DNA from: Spartobacteria bacterium
GTDB lineage: Bacteria > Verrucomicrobiota > Verrucomicrobiia > Chthoniobacterales > UBA10450
Length of the DNA stretch: 64,000 bases
Assembly (NCBI GenBank): GCA_003167555.1
Contig: PMSN01000024.1
Coordinates: forward strand, 1 to 64,000
Direction: 5' to 3'
Shown: piece after piece, positions 55,991-64,000 of the stretch
Layout of the letters: each line of letters begins with the position of its first letter
Position numbering within the stretch: the first letter of the stretch is position 1
Translations under genes and position numbers: made by a program
The notes under the pieces: generated by a model
The model's database searches: none
Seen by the model: only the letters and a program-made list of their open reading frames with translations
Told to the model about the DNA's origin: nothing

Positions 55991-56989
55991 TTAGCGGCCG
56001 GCGAGCCTATCAGCCTCGGCTTTGGCGGCAGCGGCTTTCGCATCGGCCGCTTTGGCAGCCGCAACTTTATCAGCGGTAACCTTGTCAGCAGCGGCCTTGT
56101 CCGCGGCAGCTTTGTCCGCCGCGGCGGCTTTCGCATCGGCCGCCTTCGCGTCGGTAGCTTTCGACAAGATATTTGGCACGAACGTTTCAGAGAACCCCGC
56201 CAGGAAGCAAAAGAACATCTCGGCGGCCTTCAATGCCTCAGCGATATCAGGCGGATCAGTCTTATAGGTAATGCCGGCGAACATTTTCGCCCGCATGGCC
56301 AGGAGCAGCCCCGCTCCCGCGAGTAGGGCTACGATCGACCGTGTAGCCCCGGCGAGGAACAAGAACATTTTCTGTTGGTTCACGTTCACTTCCAGCGATC
56401 CGATGTTCAGGCACACAGAGAACAAGCCGCCAGCCATGGCGAGCGCGGCAGCAAGGATCCACGGCTCCCACCCCAGGTGAATCCAGCCCGCCCACAGCAA
56501 CAACAGATAGAAAAACCAGAAGAGCGCCGTGATCACGAAAGCGCCCGCTTGGTAGCTCAGTCGTCGCTGCGCTTCTTCTTTTGCCTGCAGCTTGTCGCGC
56601 AGGCTGTTCAGGATTTCGAGCGCTTCGGGTTTTTCCCCGCAGAAAAACATTTCCAGCGCATCGGCGGCCAGTTCCAGGATGGAGACATTCTCTTTGTATT
56701 CCCGACTGTTCTTCGGGGGATTGGCATCCAGCAGCCGGTTGATCCGGGCCAGCGCCGCATCAGCACTCGCCAGGTCCTTTTCCAGTTCCGGCGCTATTTC
56801 GTAGTAGAGATCGCTGCCGAGAAAATAAATAACGTAATCGTCATCGGCTGCGTATATCCGGGTAATTTGCCGGCCGGCTTTGTCTCCCTCACCCGCACGG
56901 TACTTCCGCCAGTCAGGCTGAGCGTCCACGGATTGTTCCGGCGCGGCCGCGATTCTGTTTTCTCCAGACGGGGGTTTGAGTAAGTTCAT
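55991..56989 (-). CDS. Membrane protein with Ala/Lys/Asp-rich repetitive tail
   Basis: 332 residues. The N-terminal ~130 residues are charged and soluble; LELAADALEMFFCGEKPEAL forms helices, followed by RDKLQAKEEAQRRLSYQAGA and about four membrane helices between 150 and 260 (FVITALFWFFYLLLLWAGWI, WILAAALAMAGGLFSVCLNI, SIVALLAGAGLLLAMRA). The end, about 60 residues, is a five-residue-period low-complexity coil of A, K and D, such as AADKAAADK. No family recognised. The tail may be a rigid helical spacer or coiled coil. Confidence 0.75.
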   Translation of the reverse strand: MNLLKPPSGENRIAAAPEQSVDAQPDWRKYRAGEGDKAGRQITRIYAADDDYVIYFLGSDLYYEIAPELEKDLASADAALARINRLLDANPPKNSREYKENVSILELAADALEMFFCGEKPEALEILNSLRDKLQAKEEAQRRLSYQAGAFVITALFWFFYLLLLWAGWIHLGWEPWILAAALAMAGGLFSVCLNIGSLEVNVNQQKMFLFLAGATRSIVALLAGAGLLLAMRAKMFAGITYKTDPPDIAEALKAAEMFFCFLAGFSETFVPNILSKATDAKAADAKAAAADKAAADKAAADKVTADKVAAAKAADAKAAAAKAEADRLAGR

Positions 56990-57239
56990 GGGAGTTTTCC
57001 TTTTGTTTGCTGGTGCTGTCGGATGAGGCCTAACGAGAGATAGACGCCGAAATGGCGTAAAATAAGACGGCTTCGTGCCGTTGAAGACGGAGGCTTACTG
57101 GGAGAGCAGGGGAGAAACACTGCATCGAGTCGCGATGTTGGCAGGTCGTCACAGCCTGGGCAAGAAAAAGAAAACGCACCGAAGCCTTGAACTGCATTTC
57201 CAGTCGTGGCGCATTCACAGAGGCGGCCTCTCTCTGCTC

Positions 57240-58055
57240 TTAGGCATGGGGGACAGCCTTTAGGTCAGCTTGAAGCTGCGCCAGGTCGAAGCCTTCCAGG
57301 GATTTCCCCGCCACGAGCATTTCTGGTGACAGAATCGCCCAGGCTTCATCGCAGTATTTCTTGTAAAACTGCCATGTCATCTGTTGAATGCGGCCCCAGC
57401 TCACACATGCCAGGTTGGTGCGGTAAGCGACAAATGGAACGTAGTGGCCTTCTGTAGGCTCCGGGCCGGGGACCACACTCCATGGTTTTCTTGCGTCGAA
57501 TTGATCCATTGCAGAACCCGGGAACTTGAAGCCGATCCCCACGATTCCGAACAGATAGAGCGCCTCCAGAAGCTGGTCCACGTTGCCCAGCTCCAGAGCA
57601 ACATAAGCGCCGATTTTGTGCCGCTGGCCCGCGGCGTCAATCAAGCCGGTCTTCTGCCGATAGTTGAGCCCGTCACGAACATTGGTGCCCTTGTCAGTAG
57701 GGTTATCTCCATTTGCGTCTGGTGGGGCCTTCGGATCGTAGCCGGTTACCGCGCTGTAATCAGCGATCGCGTTAGCGCCGGTAAAGTTCGCCGGGGCGCC
57801 GCCTTCCAAAGTCCACAACATCGTCTCGTGATCTCCGCCCGCAAAGACGCAATCCCCGGCGCCGTCGAATCCTGCGGAAACGGTAGTGTCCGGACCGTTG
57901 CCAAGCATCTGCCAGGCGTTCGCGCCGACGAGCTTCTCATGGCCAAAATGTTTCGGATGCGAGGGGAGTGGTTCTGTCGTTCTAAATTGCGCAAAAAGGA
58001 GATCGCGCCTGTCATAGGTGGCGGGTTTCTTCCCGAGTCTTAGATTCATTTCCAT
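57240..58055 (-). CDS. Papain-like cysteine peptidase-fold protein
   Basis: 271 residues; ATG 58055 is preceded by AAGG nine bases upstream (ATG 58049 is an alternative). The start MEMNLRLGKKPATYDRRDLL is followed by a candidate nucleophile in GFDGAGDCVFAGGDHETMLW, the histidine in EGHYVPFVAYR and a WGRIQQMTWQFYKKYCDEAW segment in the position where papain-type enzymes have the Asn and Trp. The order Cys, His, Asn/Trp fits a C1-like or C39-like peptidase, but similarity is weak. No signal peptide. Lone gene, divergent from the helicase-nuclease at 58368. Confidence 0.6.
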   Translation of the reverse strand: MEMNLRLGKKPATYDRRDLLFAQFRTTEPLPSHPKHFGHEKLVGANAWQMLGNGPDTTVSAGFDGAGDCVFAGGDHETMLWTLEGGAPANFTGANAIADYSAVTGYDPKAPPDANGDNPTDKGTNVRDGLNYRQKTGLIDAAGQRHKIGAYVALELGNVDQLLEALYLFGIVGIGFKFPGSAMDQFDARKPWSVVPGPEPTEGHYVPFVAYRTNLACVSWGRIQQMTWQFYKKYCDEAWAILSPEMLVAGKSLEGFDLAQLQADLKAVPHA

Positions 58056-58367
58056 TTTTTTGCCTTTGCGAATTACTACGAAAAGGGCCCGCCGAAGTTC
58101 TCGAAAGATTTTGGGAGCGACCGAAAGCCAGCCCGAATTGCTCCCGCCCCGAGGCCTGCCCGCATAGCCTGGCGGAGGACAAGAGAGATGACGGCTTACG
58201 TCTAACCGCCTTTGCTCTGACGGGCTACGCCGTGGCGAGCGTCTAACCCTATCTGGCTTGGCATTGTGCTGATCCTTCGCCGGCGTGGCGGCGGCGGTTT
58301 TTGAGTTCCGCGGGTTTCGCCACCGCGAGCCCGATGGTATAGTTACGAACTGACGACGCCCGAAATC
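58056..58367. other. Gene-free region between divergent genes
   Basis: No gene evident. A direct repeat CGTCTAACC occurs at about 58198 and 58240. Promoters for both neighbours should lie here but no -35/-10 pair stands out. Confidence 0.4.
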
Positions 58368-60986
58368 ATGCCCAAGCAAGAAATTATGTTTGACGAGAGC
58401 ATCGACTGGCAAGCGCGGCTGGCTGGCAAACGCTCTGGTAAATTCGAGTTGCTGTACCCTGCGCAAGCCGCGGCATTAGATCGTTATGCGAAGGAATTTC
58501 TGAAAGAGCCGAATATCGCGTTCGAATTGCCAACGGGCGGGGGCAAGACGTTGATTGCATTGCTGATCCTCGATTTCTGGCTCGCGCAAGGACGTAAGGC
58601 GGCCGTCCTGTGTGGTACAAAAAATTTGGCTCGTCAATTTAAGGAAGAAGCCGACGCTCTCGGCATTGAGACAATTCTTTTTGAGGGAGCAAAGACAAAA
58701 TTTAGTACGGCCGACAAATTCAAATATGCTCAAGGTCGCGCAGTCGCGATCTTAAATTATTGGGGCTACATAAATCAAGCTCCCGGAATTGAACCCGCGG
58801 ATGTTCTCGTCATGGACGACGCACACCTTGCGGAAAACGCTGCACACAATCTTTTCAGTATTGAAATCAATCGTTTCGAACACTCGATCTTATTTGCAAC
58901 TCTGCTCGCCTCTCTGTCAGCGCGTTTCCCTCATTATACTCGCTTAGCTGATTACGCTGCGGGGAGCCCCGTTTCGCTCGGAATTATCGAGCTAATCAGC
59001 TTTTGCGATTTGTGCGACGCTGCGTCCGAGATCATTTCGATTTTGGAAAAATCAGAGGAGTGCAAAGACAAGACTGGGGATTTGTATTGGGCATGGAGAC
59101 GGATCAAGCCGTCGCTGCTTAGTTCATTATGTTTCATAGGGCCAAACAACATCAGTATACGGCCGGGCTGCTACCCCCTCGCCAACGAAAAGCATCTGAG
59201 ACAACCCCTCCAGCGGATTATGCTAAGTGCAACGATTGGCCTGCCAGATGATCTATCGCGCCGAGTTGGCATTCCAAACATTAAGAGTGTGCCGCTCGAG
59301 GCGCGCTATCGGTTGGCGGTTCCCGGCAAAAGACTTCTAGTCTTTCCTGACAGCGAAGCGCGGGAGAAAGAAATGGAAGCGCTTGCATTGGATGCGGCCT
59401 CGAAGCTGCGGCGGTCGGTGTGGCTTTGCAGCAGCGGTAATGAGGCAGCGCTCTGGTCCAAAAAATTGCAGGATTTCATTCAGACGAAAGGAATCAGCGA
59501 TCAACCGATATTTATTGCGAAAGCGCGGGCCGAAGAGATTGACCAGTTTGTTGATGCCAAAGCTGGCCATCTTTTTACAGCTGCAAGGTATGACGGAATG
59601 GATTTTGAAGGAGAGCAGTGTCGGTTGGTTGTCATGCCATCACTTCCGACTGCTTGCGGTTTGTTCGAGCGTTTTATCAGTGAAAATCTGGCGGACGCAG
59701 CATTCATGAACTTTCGAGTCTTGCAGCGAATGAAACAAGCGTTCGGAAGAGCGACACGCAATGATCATGATTACGCGGTCTATGTGTTTTTGAAGAGCAG
59801 CTTTTCCAGCTATTTGACAGAGTCAGAGTCCTTCGACCAGTTTCCCCAAAACGTTCAGCACGAGATCGAGTTTGGCGTAGATGTTTCACAGAGATCTTTT
59901 GAAGATATCGTTCGGATATTTGCCGGGTTTCTTCGCGGCAGCTTAGGGGAGATTGGATTCCCCCAGCGTGCCGTGGAATTTCCCGACGAAATGGCGGAAT
60001 CTAAGACCGAACTCGCCAACATAGAACTAGACTTTTGGCGAAAACTGTTTTCTACACGGAGCTACGACCAAGCGGCGAAAGATGCTGAAACAATTGCGAC
60101 CACCTTGGCCGCAAATGATCAACCGGGTTATGCGCAGTTCTGGCGATATTTGAAGGCACACGCAGCATACCTCAGAAGTAACATAGATGGCGACCCGGTG
60201 GGATTGGCGCATGCCAAAGCGGAGATCACAAAGATACTCGACGAGCCACGCCAGAGTTCTTGGTTCAGCCGACTAAGTCGGCTTCGACAAACCTTGCACA
60301 TGGAGATCGTGCCGGAGGACGACGTTTCGGAAGAGTTCGACTGCATAACAATTGCCTGGAATACGCTTCTCGACGGCGAGTTGCGCAACCCGACAAAGCA
60401 TCAGCCGTTTTTCGAAAGTGTCCGCGACAACATTGCGGGTTCTGACCACGGCAAGTTTTGCCACGCCATGCGTCAATTGATGCGCTTGATTGGCTGGCAA
60501 GCAGAAATTCGTGAAAAGGGAGAAGGCGAAACGGACGTTTTGGCAACCGTCTCCGTTTCTGCGGAACAGCGCGCTTTGGTAGTGGAAGCCAAACCGGAGA
60601 TGGATGCTAACAAGTTGATTCCGCTTCGTTACGTTAATCAAGCGAGTGGCCAATTCACCCGCTACCAGGCAGAGCCGCGTCTGAAACAGCACCATATCCG
60701 TGCGCTTTTCGTTTCCAAATCGAATCGTTTAGAGGATGCTGCAGCGCTGGCTGCTGGAAACTTAACATTCATTCCGCAATCAGCTCTCGAGGTAGCTGCT
60801 AATCTGGCGATTGCAGCTTTCCAGCGGTATGCTGCGGTCAGGACACGCAGGGGCCTCCTCCCTAAACGAAGCGAGTGTTTCGAATCACTCAATATTGCGC
60901 CGCGATTGCTCGGTCTTTATGATTTGGCGGTACACGCTGGCAAGGCGATCACTGAAGAAGAAGTCGTCAGGAATCTAAAGCGCTAA
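58368..60986 (+). CDS. SF2 helicase fused to a PD-(D/E)xK-like nuclease
   Basis: 872 residues. The N-terminal motor has LLYPAQAAALDRYAKEFLKE (Q-motif-like), Walker A ELPTGGGKTLIALL with Lys60, DDAHLAEN (150-157, motif II), LSATIGLP (motif III), and QAFGRATRN (motif VI). The middle region is helical. The last ~200 residues hold GWQAEIREKGEGETDVLATV and LVVEAKPEMDANKLIP, a D-x(n)-E-x-K pattern of restriction-like nucleases. The mixture of a DEAD/DEAH motor with nuclease, next to a DUF3883 protein in the same direction, is typical of defence operons. The base composition is lower in GC than flanking genes, suggesting acquisition. Start could also be ATG 58386. Confidence 0.82.
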   Translation: MPKQEIMFDESIDWQARLAGKRSGKFELLYPAQAAALDRYAKEFLKEPNIAFELPTGGGKTLIALLILDFWLAQGRKAAVLCGTKNLARQFKEEADALGIETILFEGAKTKFSTADKFKYAQGRAVAILNYWGYINQAPGIEPADVLVMDDAHLAENAAHNLFSIEINRFEHSILFATLLASLSARFPHYTRLADYAAGSPVSLGIIELISFCDLCDAASEIISILEKSEECKDKTGDLYWAWRRIKPSLLSSLCFIGPNNISIRPGCYPLANEKHLRQPLQRIMLSATIGLPDDLSRRVGIPNIKSVPLEARYRLAVPGKRLLVFPDSEAREKEMEALALDAASKLRRSVWLCSSGNEAALWSKKLQDFIQTKGISDQPIFIAKARAEEIDQFVDAKAGHLFTAARYDGMDFEGEQCRLVVMPSLPTACGLFERFISENLADAAFMNFRVLQRMKQAFGRATRNDHDYAVYVFLKSSFSSYLTESESFDQFPQNVQHEIEFGVDVSQRSFEDIVRIFAGFLRGSLGEIGFPQRAVEFPDEMAESKTELANIELDFWRKLFSTRSYDQAAKDAETIATTLAANDQPGYAQFWRYLKAHAAYLRSNIDGDPVGLAHAKAEITKILDEPRQSSWFSRLSRLRQTLHMEIVPEDDVSEEFDCITIAWNTLLDGELRNPTKHQPFFESVRDNIAGSDHGKFCHAMRQLMRLIGWQAEIREKGEGETDVLATVSVSAEQRALVVEAKPEMDANKLIPLRYVNQASGQFTRYQAEPRLKQHHIRALFVSKSNRLEDAAALAAGNLTFIPQSALEVAANLAIAAFQRYAAVRTRRGLLPKRSECFESLNIAPRLLGLYDLAVHAGKAITEEEVVRNLKR

Positions 60987-61021
60987 ACGCAAGATATTGG
61001 CGCGGGAGGCTAGGATCCCCG

Positions 61022-61870
61022 ATGTTAGAATTTTGGTCTCAACAAGAAGTCGAAGCAGCTGTGATGGATTATTTTGTCATGCTCGCGGAGGAACTTCGCG
61101 GCGAACGTTTCAACAAAGCGGAACACAATCGAGCGCTGTTGCTGAGGCTGAATAATAGGACGCGCGCATCGATCGAGCGGAAGCACCAAAACATAAGCGC
61201 CATCCTCATCGAGTTGGGTTACCCATACATCGACGGCTACAAACCACTCGGGAACTACCAAGAGCTGCTGCGCTCGGTCGTGGAAGACCGCCTCTCAAGG
61301 GCGATAAGCTTAAACGAAACCGTCAATGCGATTGTTGGAGAGCCTATCGATGCACTTCCGAAAATTGATGATCTATTATCGATTCAGGTTGCCCCGCCGG
61401 TTCGCGGAGACCGTGCCACGCATGTTTATGAAGAACCGGTAGCGAGAATACAGCCGCTGCGGCGGAACTACCTTGAAATCGAAGCCCGAAATCAGTCACT
61501 CGGCCGCGCAGGGGAAGACCTCGTTCTGCGTTTCGAACACGAGCGGCTCACAAGAATCGGGGAGAGAGCATTAGCCAGTCAGATTCAGCATGTTTCTCGC
61601 ACGCTCGGCGACCACTTAGGCTACGACATAGTTTCGTTCGAGGCAGATGGGCGAGAACGGTTGATTGAAGTAAAGACAACCCGATTCGGAGCAATGACCC
61701 CTTTCTTTGCCTCACGGAATGAAGTGAATGTTTCGGCGAAGCGCGAAACTGAGTATCAGCTTTACCGACTGTTCAGCTTCCATTCGCAACCGCGCCTTTT
61801 CGCGTTACCTGGCTCCCTCCAGAATTCCTGTCGCCTCGACCCCGTCACGTATTCGGCCTTCCCAACTTAA
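61022..61870 (+). CDS. DUF3883-domain protein (predicted nuclease)
   Basis: 282 residues, ATG 35 bases after the helicase stop. Residues 1-100 are helical (EVEAAVMDYFVMLAEELRGE, KHQNISAILIELGYPYIDGY). The C-terminal domain from about 160 has the DUF3883 pattern: GRAGEDLVLRFEHERLTRIG, GYDIVSFEADGRERLIEVKT with the E-x-K of a restriction-like fold, and FFASRNEVNVSAKRE. DUF3883 occurs in known defence modules such as DISARM and in helicase-linked systems. Partner of the upstream helicase. Confidence 0.85.
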   Translation: MLEFWSQQEVEAAVMDYFVMLAEELRGERFNKAEHNRALLLRLNNRTRASIERKHQNISAILIELGYPYIDGYKPLGNYQELLRSVVEDRLSRAISLNETVNAIVGEPIDALPKIDDLLSIQVAPPVRGDRATHVYEEPVARIQPLRRNYLEIEARNQSLGRAGEDLVLRFEHERLTRIGERALASQIQHVSRTLGDHLGYDIVSFEADGRERLIEVKTTRFGAMTPFFASRNEVNVSAKRETEYQLYRLFSFHSQPRLFALPGSLQNSCRLDPVTYSAFPT

Positions 61871-62146
61871 ATCAACTCTCGCGGACACCAGGCCACTTCC
61901 GGGTGTCAGCTCCGGCTGGAAGATTCGGCAAGTTTACATTATAGAAAAGCCCCGGCTCAATCGCCGATTTTTGCGGGTCGCTTCTGCGAGTCCCCGGTAG
62001 AAGCCTTGTCTTTTCGAAGAAGAGGACGACGGGTCGGAGGCCAGAGATCAAAGGTTCGCCACAGCGAATCCGTCCATAGGCGGATCAGAGGTAGGAAATC
62101 AAAGGAATGGCGAGAAGTCTCTTCTTTTTCCCCGTACGCCATTGCT
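61871..62146. other. Gene-free stretch
   Basis: No gene seen. Includes a short GTCGGAG-family tract (GTCGGAG, GCCAGAG, ATCAAAG) near 62034-62054. Confidence 0.4.
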
Positions 62147-62557
62147 TTAACGCAGCCATGCTATCTTAAGCTCCCGTTCCACGGCCTTAAATTCCGAATC
62201 CCCGGTGACGAACTCGGCTCTGCGTAGCTTCGCGAGCGCGGCAGCGAAGCAATCGGCATAGGACATTTTTTTCGTCGCTTTGAAAATCGCGGCCTGCCGC
62301 ACAAGGTCGAGATTCGCAGAATCCACCGGCACGAGCGTGATGGGCATTTGCGCGATGTCAGATGCGATTGACTTCGCAGCGGACTCGCCTCCACGGCGCA
62401 GGGTTGTGTAATAGATTTCGCCCCAATTGACCACACTCATAAGCAGCGTGTGGCGACCCGCCGTCGCGGCGTGCAAGAGCTTTTCAACCTGTTCCGCAAC
62501 GGGTTCTTCGTTGAACAGCGCGATAAGAGCCCAGCTATCCAAAACCTTCGTCGCCAT
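62147..62557 (-). CDS. vapC: VapC-type PIN-domain toxin
   Basis: 136 residues with all four acidic PIN residues: Asp7 in VLDSWALIALFN, Glu47 in SVVNWGEIYYTTLRR, Asp102 in MSYADCFAAALAK, and Asp120 in FVTGDSEFKAVE. PIN toxins are Mg-dependent ribonucleases that often cut tRNA or rRNA. It overlaps its antitoxin gene by one base (TAATG), the usual order and coupling for VapBC. Confidence 0.9.
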   Translation of the reverse strand: MATKVLDSWALIALFNEEPVAEQVEKLLHAATAGRHTLLMSVVNWGEIYYTTLRRGGESAAKSIASDIAQMPITLVPVDSANLDLVRQAAIFKATKKMSYADCFAAALAKLRRAEFVTGDSEFKAVERELKIAWLR

Positions 62558-62808
62558 TATCTATCCCGTTGCCGGTCTTCTTTGCGGGTCTCCGCCAATC
62601 CTTTCATGAGATCGAGATGCTTATACTTGCCGCGAAGACTGCTGATGTATTTGCCCGTAATCGGTTTTAGCAAAATTCCGTCCGCGGTTGTCTGCACGAT
62701 CGCGCGCGTTCCTTCCTCGATTTCAAACTCTCTGCGAATTCTCCGGGGGATGACCACTTGTCCTTTTACGGTGAATGAAACCGTCTCTGGCTTGATTGTA
62801 TCCGGCAT
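62557..62808 (-). CDS. vapB: VapB-type AbrB/SpoVT-fold antitoxin
   Basis: 83 residues. VSFTVKGQVVIPRRIRREFE and IEEGTRAIVQTTADGILLKP form the swapped-hairpin AbrB DNA-binding fold; the C-terminal SSLRGKYKHLDLMKGLAETR binds the toxin. It represses its own promoter with VapC in characterised systems. The promoter region (62809-62900) is AT-rich with TAAGTCAATTAG and AAAAGTATAACTTTT, an imperfect dyad at about 62850-62864 that may be the operator. Confidence 0.88.
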   Translation of the reverse strand: MPDTIKPETVSFTVKGQVVIPRRIRREFEIEEGTRAIVQTTADGILLKPITGKYISSLRGKYKHLDLMKGLAETRKEDRQRDR

Positions 62809-63026
62809 GGCGATAAGTAGATCATAATCAAAATGTAAGTCAATTAGGAAAAGTATAACTTTTCAGCCGTCGGACCACAATTCAGATCCGACATATGGGA
62901 GAATGCTGCCTCTGACTCGACCAATCTGTAAAGTGGGGAGAATTCCTACACACTCCGTCGTTTTCCAAGCTGCACGACTTCTTCGCGCTCGGCTGTGTGG
63001 CGAAGTGCCCGGCTCGAAGGCCGGAG

Positions 63027-63509
63027 TTATTTCAAGGTGGCGTGAAATGCGACCTCGAGTTTGTCGCTTCGGCCCGCTGTCGCGGTTGCGGTGCCGGTGA
63101 GGTCTTTGCTGGTGGGACTGTCCAATTTCAACTCGAAGATGCCCGCCACTCCTGTCTGCCTGTCTTTCATATGGACATCGGTCCGGAACACTTTGCCCTC
63201 TTTATCCAGGAAGAAGACGATGCCGTTGAATTTCGTCGCGCTAAGCATCATGTCGAATTCGCTCGTCCATTTTTCGACCGGGAGTTTCTTGTCGCTCAAG
63301 AGCAGGATGACCGGCTTGCGCTCGTCTTTTTGATCGACGAAGGCCGCCGCGTAACTGAGCGCCGCGGTGGCGTCGTCGAAGGTGAGAGAGCCTTTGGCCG
63401 AGCCGCTGGCTAAATCGGAAGCGGCGTAGGCGGTGGGACTGGCGAGAGTGCAAAGCGCCAGCGCGGCGACGACAGCGGAGAAGGTGGGGGATCGTGGAAT
63501 TGAAATCAT
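63027..63509 (-). CDS. Secreted small protein, function unknown
   Basis: 160 residues with signal peptide MISIPRSPTFSAVVAALALC (cleaved after YAA). The mature part contains LTFDDATAALSYAAAFVDQK and DERKPVILLLSDKKLPVEKW, then MMLSATKFNGIVFFLDKEGK and FRTDVHMKDRQTGVAGIFEL with a C-terminal AGRSDKLEVAFHATLK. The alternating strands suggest a small beta sandwich. No family recognised. A GTCGGAG heptamer tract lies 35 bases upstream. Confidence 0.75.
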   Translation of the reverse strand: MISIPRSPTFSAVVAALALCTLASPTAYAASDLASGSAKGSLTFDDATAALSYAAAFVDQKDERKPVILLLSDKKLPVEKWTSEFDMMLSATKFNGIVFFLDKEGKVFRTDVHMKDRQTGVAGIFELKLDSPTSKDLTGTATATAGRSDKLEVAFHATLK

Positions 63510-63543
63510 CCGGCGAGGTTAGGGCGGCAGCCTCGGAATGGAA

Positions 63544-63592
63544 GTCAGAAGTCAGAGGTCGGAGGTCGGAGGTCGGAGGTCGGAGGACAGAG
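63544..63592. repeat. Heptamer tract (GTCGGAG family), longest copy
   Basis: GTCAGAA, GTCAGAG, four perfect GTCGGAG units and GACAGAG: seven heptamers in a strict period, about 35 bases before the start of the secreted protein gene at 63509. Confidence 0.85.
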
Positions 63593-63776
63593 AGGCGCAG
63601 TCACGGATTTCTTTCACCGCGGGAGGCGGACCCAAACAAAAAGAGTGATCAACAAGGCTAGCGCCCAAATTTCGATGACCGTCGTGGCGAAATGGGACAT
63701 TGCGGCGTAGAACGAGAATCAAAGACGCTGTTCCTCCGGCAATTCTAGCGGGCGCAGCAATCTCGGTTTGCCATCA

Positions 63777-64000
63777 TTACACGTGTTGAAGAATTATCCA
63801 GCGCGTGCTTTCTAGCGCCCTCTTTTTTGCCTGCGCATACGCCGCATGTTCCGCCTCGTTGCTGCGCCAGATACGGCTCCGAGAGGTGCCAGTCCTTTGC
63901 CCGATGCGACTCCGTCCATTGCTTGATCCGCAACTGCACTTCCGTCCCCCCAGCTGGCTGCCCGTGCAATCGAACTGGACCTCATGGAGCTCGTTTCCGA
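63777..64000 (-). pseudogene. Possible degenerate or frameshifted coding end at the window border
   Basis: On the minus strand three short pieces look coding but lie in alternating frames: NELHEVQFDCTGSQLGG at the border, EVQLRIKQWTESHRAKDWHL in a second frame, and NEAEHAAYAQAKKRALESTR then WIILQHV with a stop at 63777 in the first. A GGGGGG run lies at the first switch. Either this is a gene damaged by indels that continues to the right, or it is chance. No family recognised. Confidence 0.25.

Noticed and set aside
63544-63592. GTCGGAG tandem tract as a CRISPR or iteron origin
   Set aside because: The units are contiguous 7-mers without spacers and there is no replication gene nearby.

Overview
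The window looks like a chromosomal stretch of a GC-rich, free-living, Gram-negative-type soil or sediment bacterium. The pointers are an LpxL-type lipid A acyltransferase, a lipoprotein L,D-transpeptidase, bactofilin, a Tat-signal aminotransferase, class III cyclases fused to TPRs, an ADOP-type permease, many small secreted proteins and very dense intergenic palindromes. This mix fits Verrucomicrobiota (Chthoniobacterales-like) best. That placement is inference; there is no rRNA gene and I see no tRNA gene.

Layout. 0-1.7 kb: the end of an integron cassette array, with two recognisable attC sites. One carries a secreted DUF2314 protein cassette whose attC is split by a 149-bp MITE-like element; the next cassette encodes a small secreted protein. 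2.1-3.8 kb: small secreted and membrane proteins. 3.8-10.2 kb: a minus-strand operon of a SIR2-like/TIR fusion, a 1503-residue nSTAND1 NTPase with a membrane segment and TPRs, and a frameshifted small membrane protein. It looks like an NAD-depleting immune module. 10.4-18.8 kb: a serine hydrolase, an amino-acid permease with two paralogous secreted proteins, a TPR/SLOG-like/cyclase/RyR protein and a GH25 lysozyme. 19-22 kb: korA-korB, a 2-oxoacid:ferredoxin oxidoreductase. 22.2-25.5 kb: a ParE-type TA pair, a POT peptide transporter, and hicA followed by two overlapping hicB genes.

25.8-30.5 kb is a defence island, visibly more AT-rich. It holds a retron (reverse transcriptase, candidate msr-msd RNA, nucleoside deoxyribosyltransferase-like effector and a separate winged-helix-like protein), an HNH nuclease and a divergent RNase H protein. 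30.7-45.2 kb is mostly housekeeping and membrane functions: GNAT, DUF433, cyclase-TPR, POT transporter, ADOP permease, PLD, acyltransferase, cNMP-flavoprotein, uracil phosphoribosyltransferase. 45.3-46.6 kb contains two interrupted genes. 46.7-56 kb has bactofilin, MFS, ChrB-like, LpxL-like, L,D-transpeptidase, IspH, a HisC-like aminotransferase and an amidohydrolase. 57-62.8 kb has a papain-like protein, a helicase-nuclease plus DUF3883 pair (probable defence module) and a VapBC pair.

Across the window run several families of non-coding repeats: long GGGGAGC-ended palindromes that always sit just after a stop codon, TGGTGGATC-ended hairpins, a 23-bp palindrome in three copies, and degenerate tandem tracts with a strict 7- or 8-nt period in at least five unrelated sequence families. 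Three genes are broken by a single frameshift or stop, which may be true decay or consensus error. The strongest novelty candidates are the SIR2-TIR/nSTAND operon, the retron with a split effector, the helicase/DUF3883 pair, the RyR-cyclase protein, and the short-period repeat tracts.
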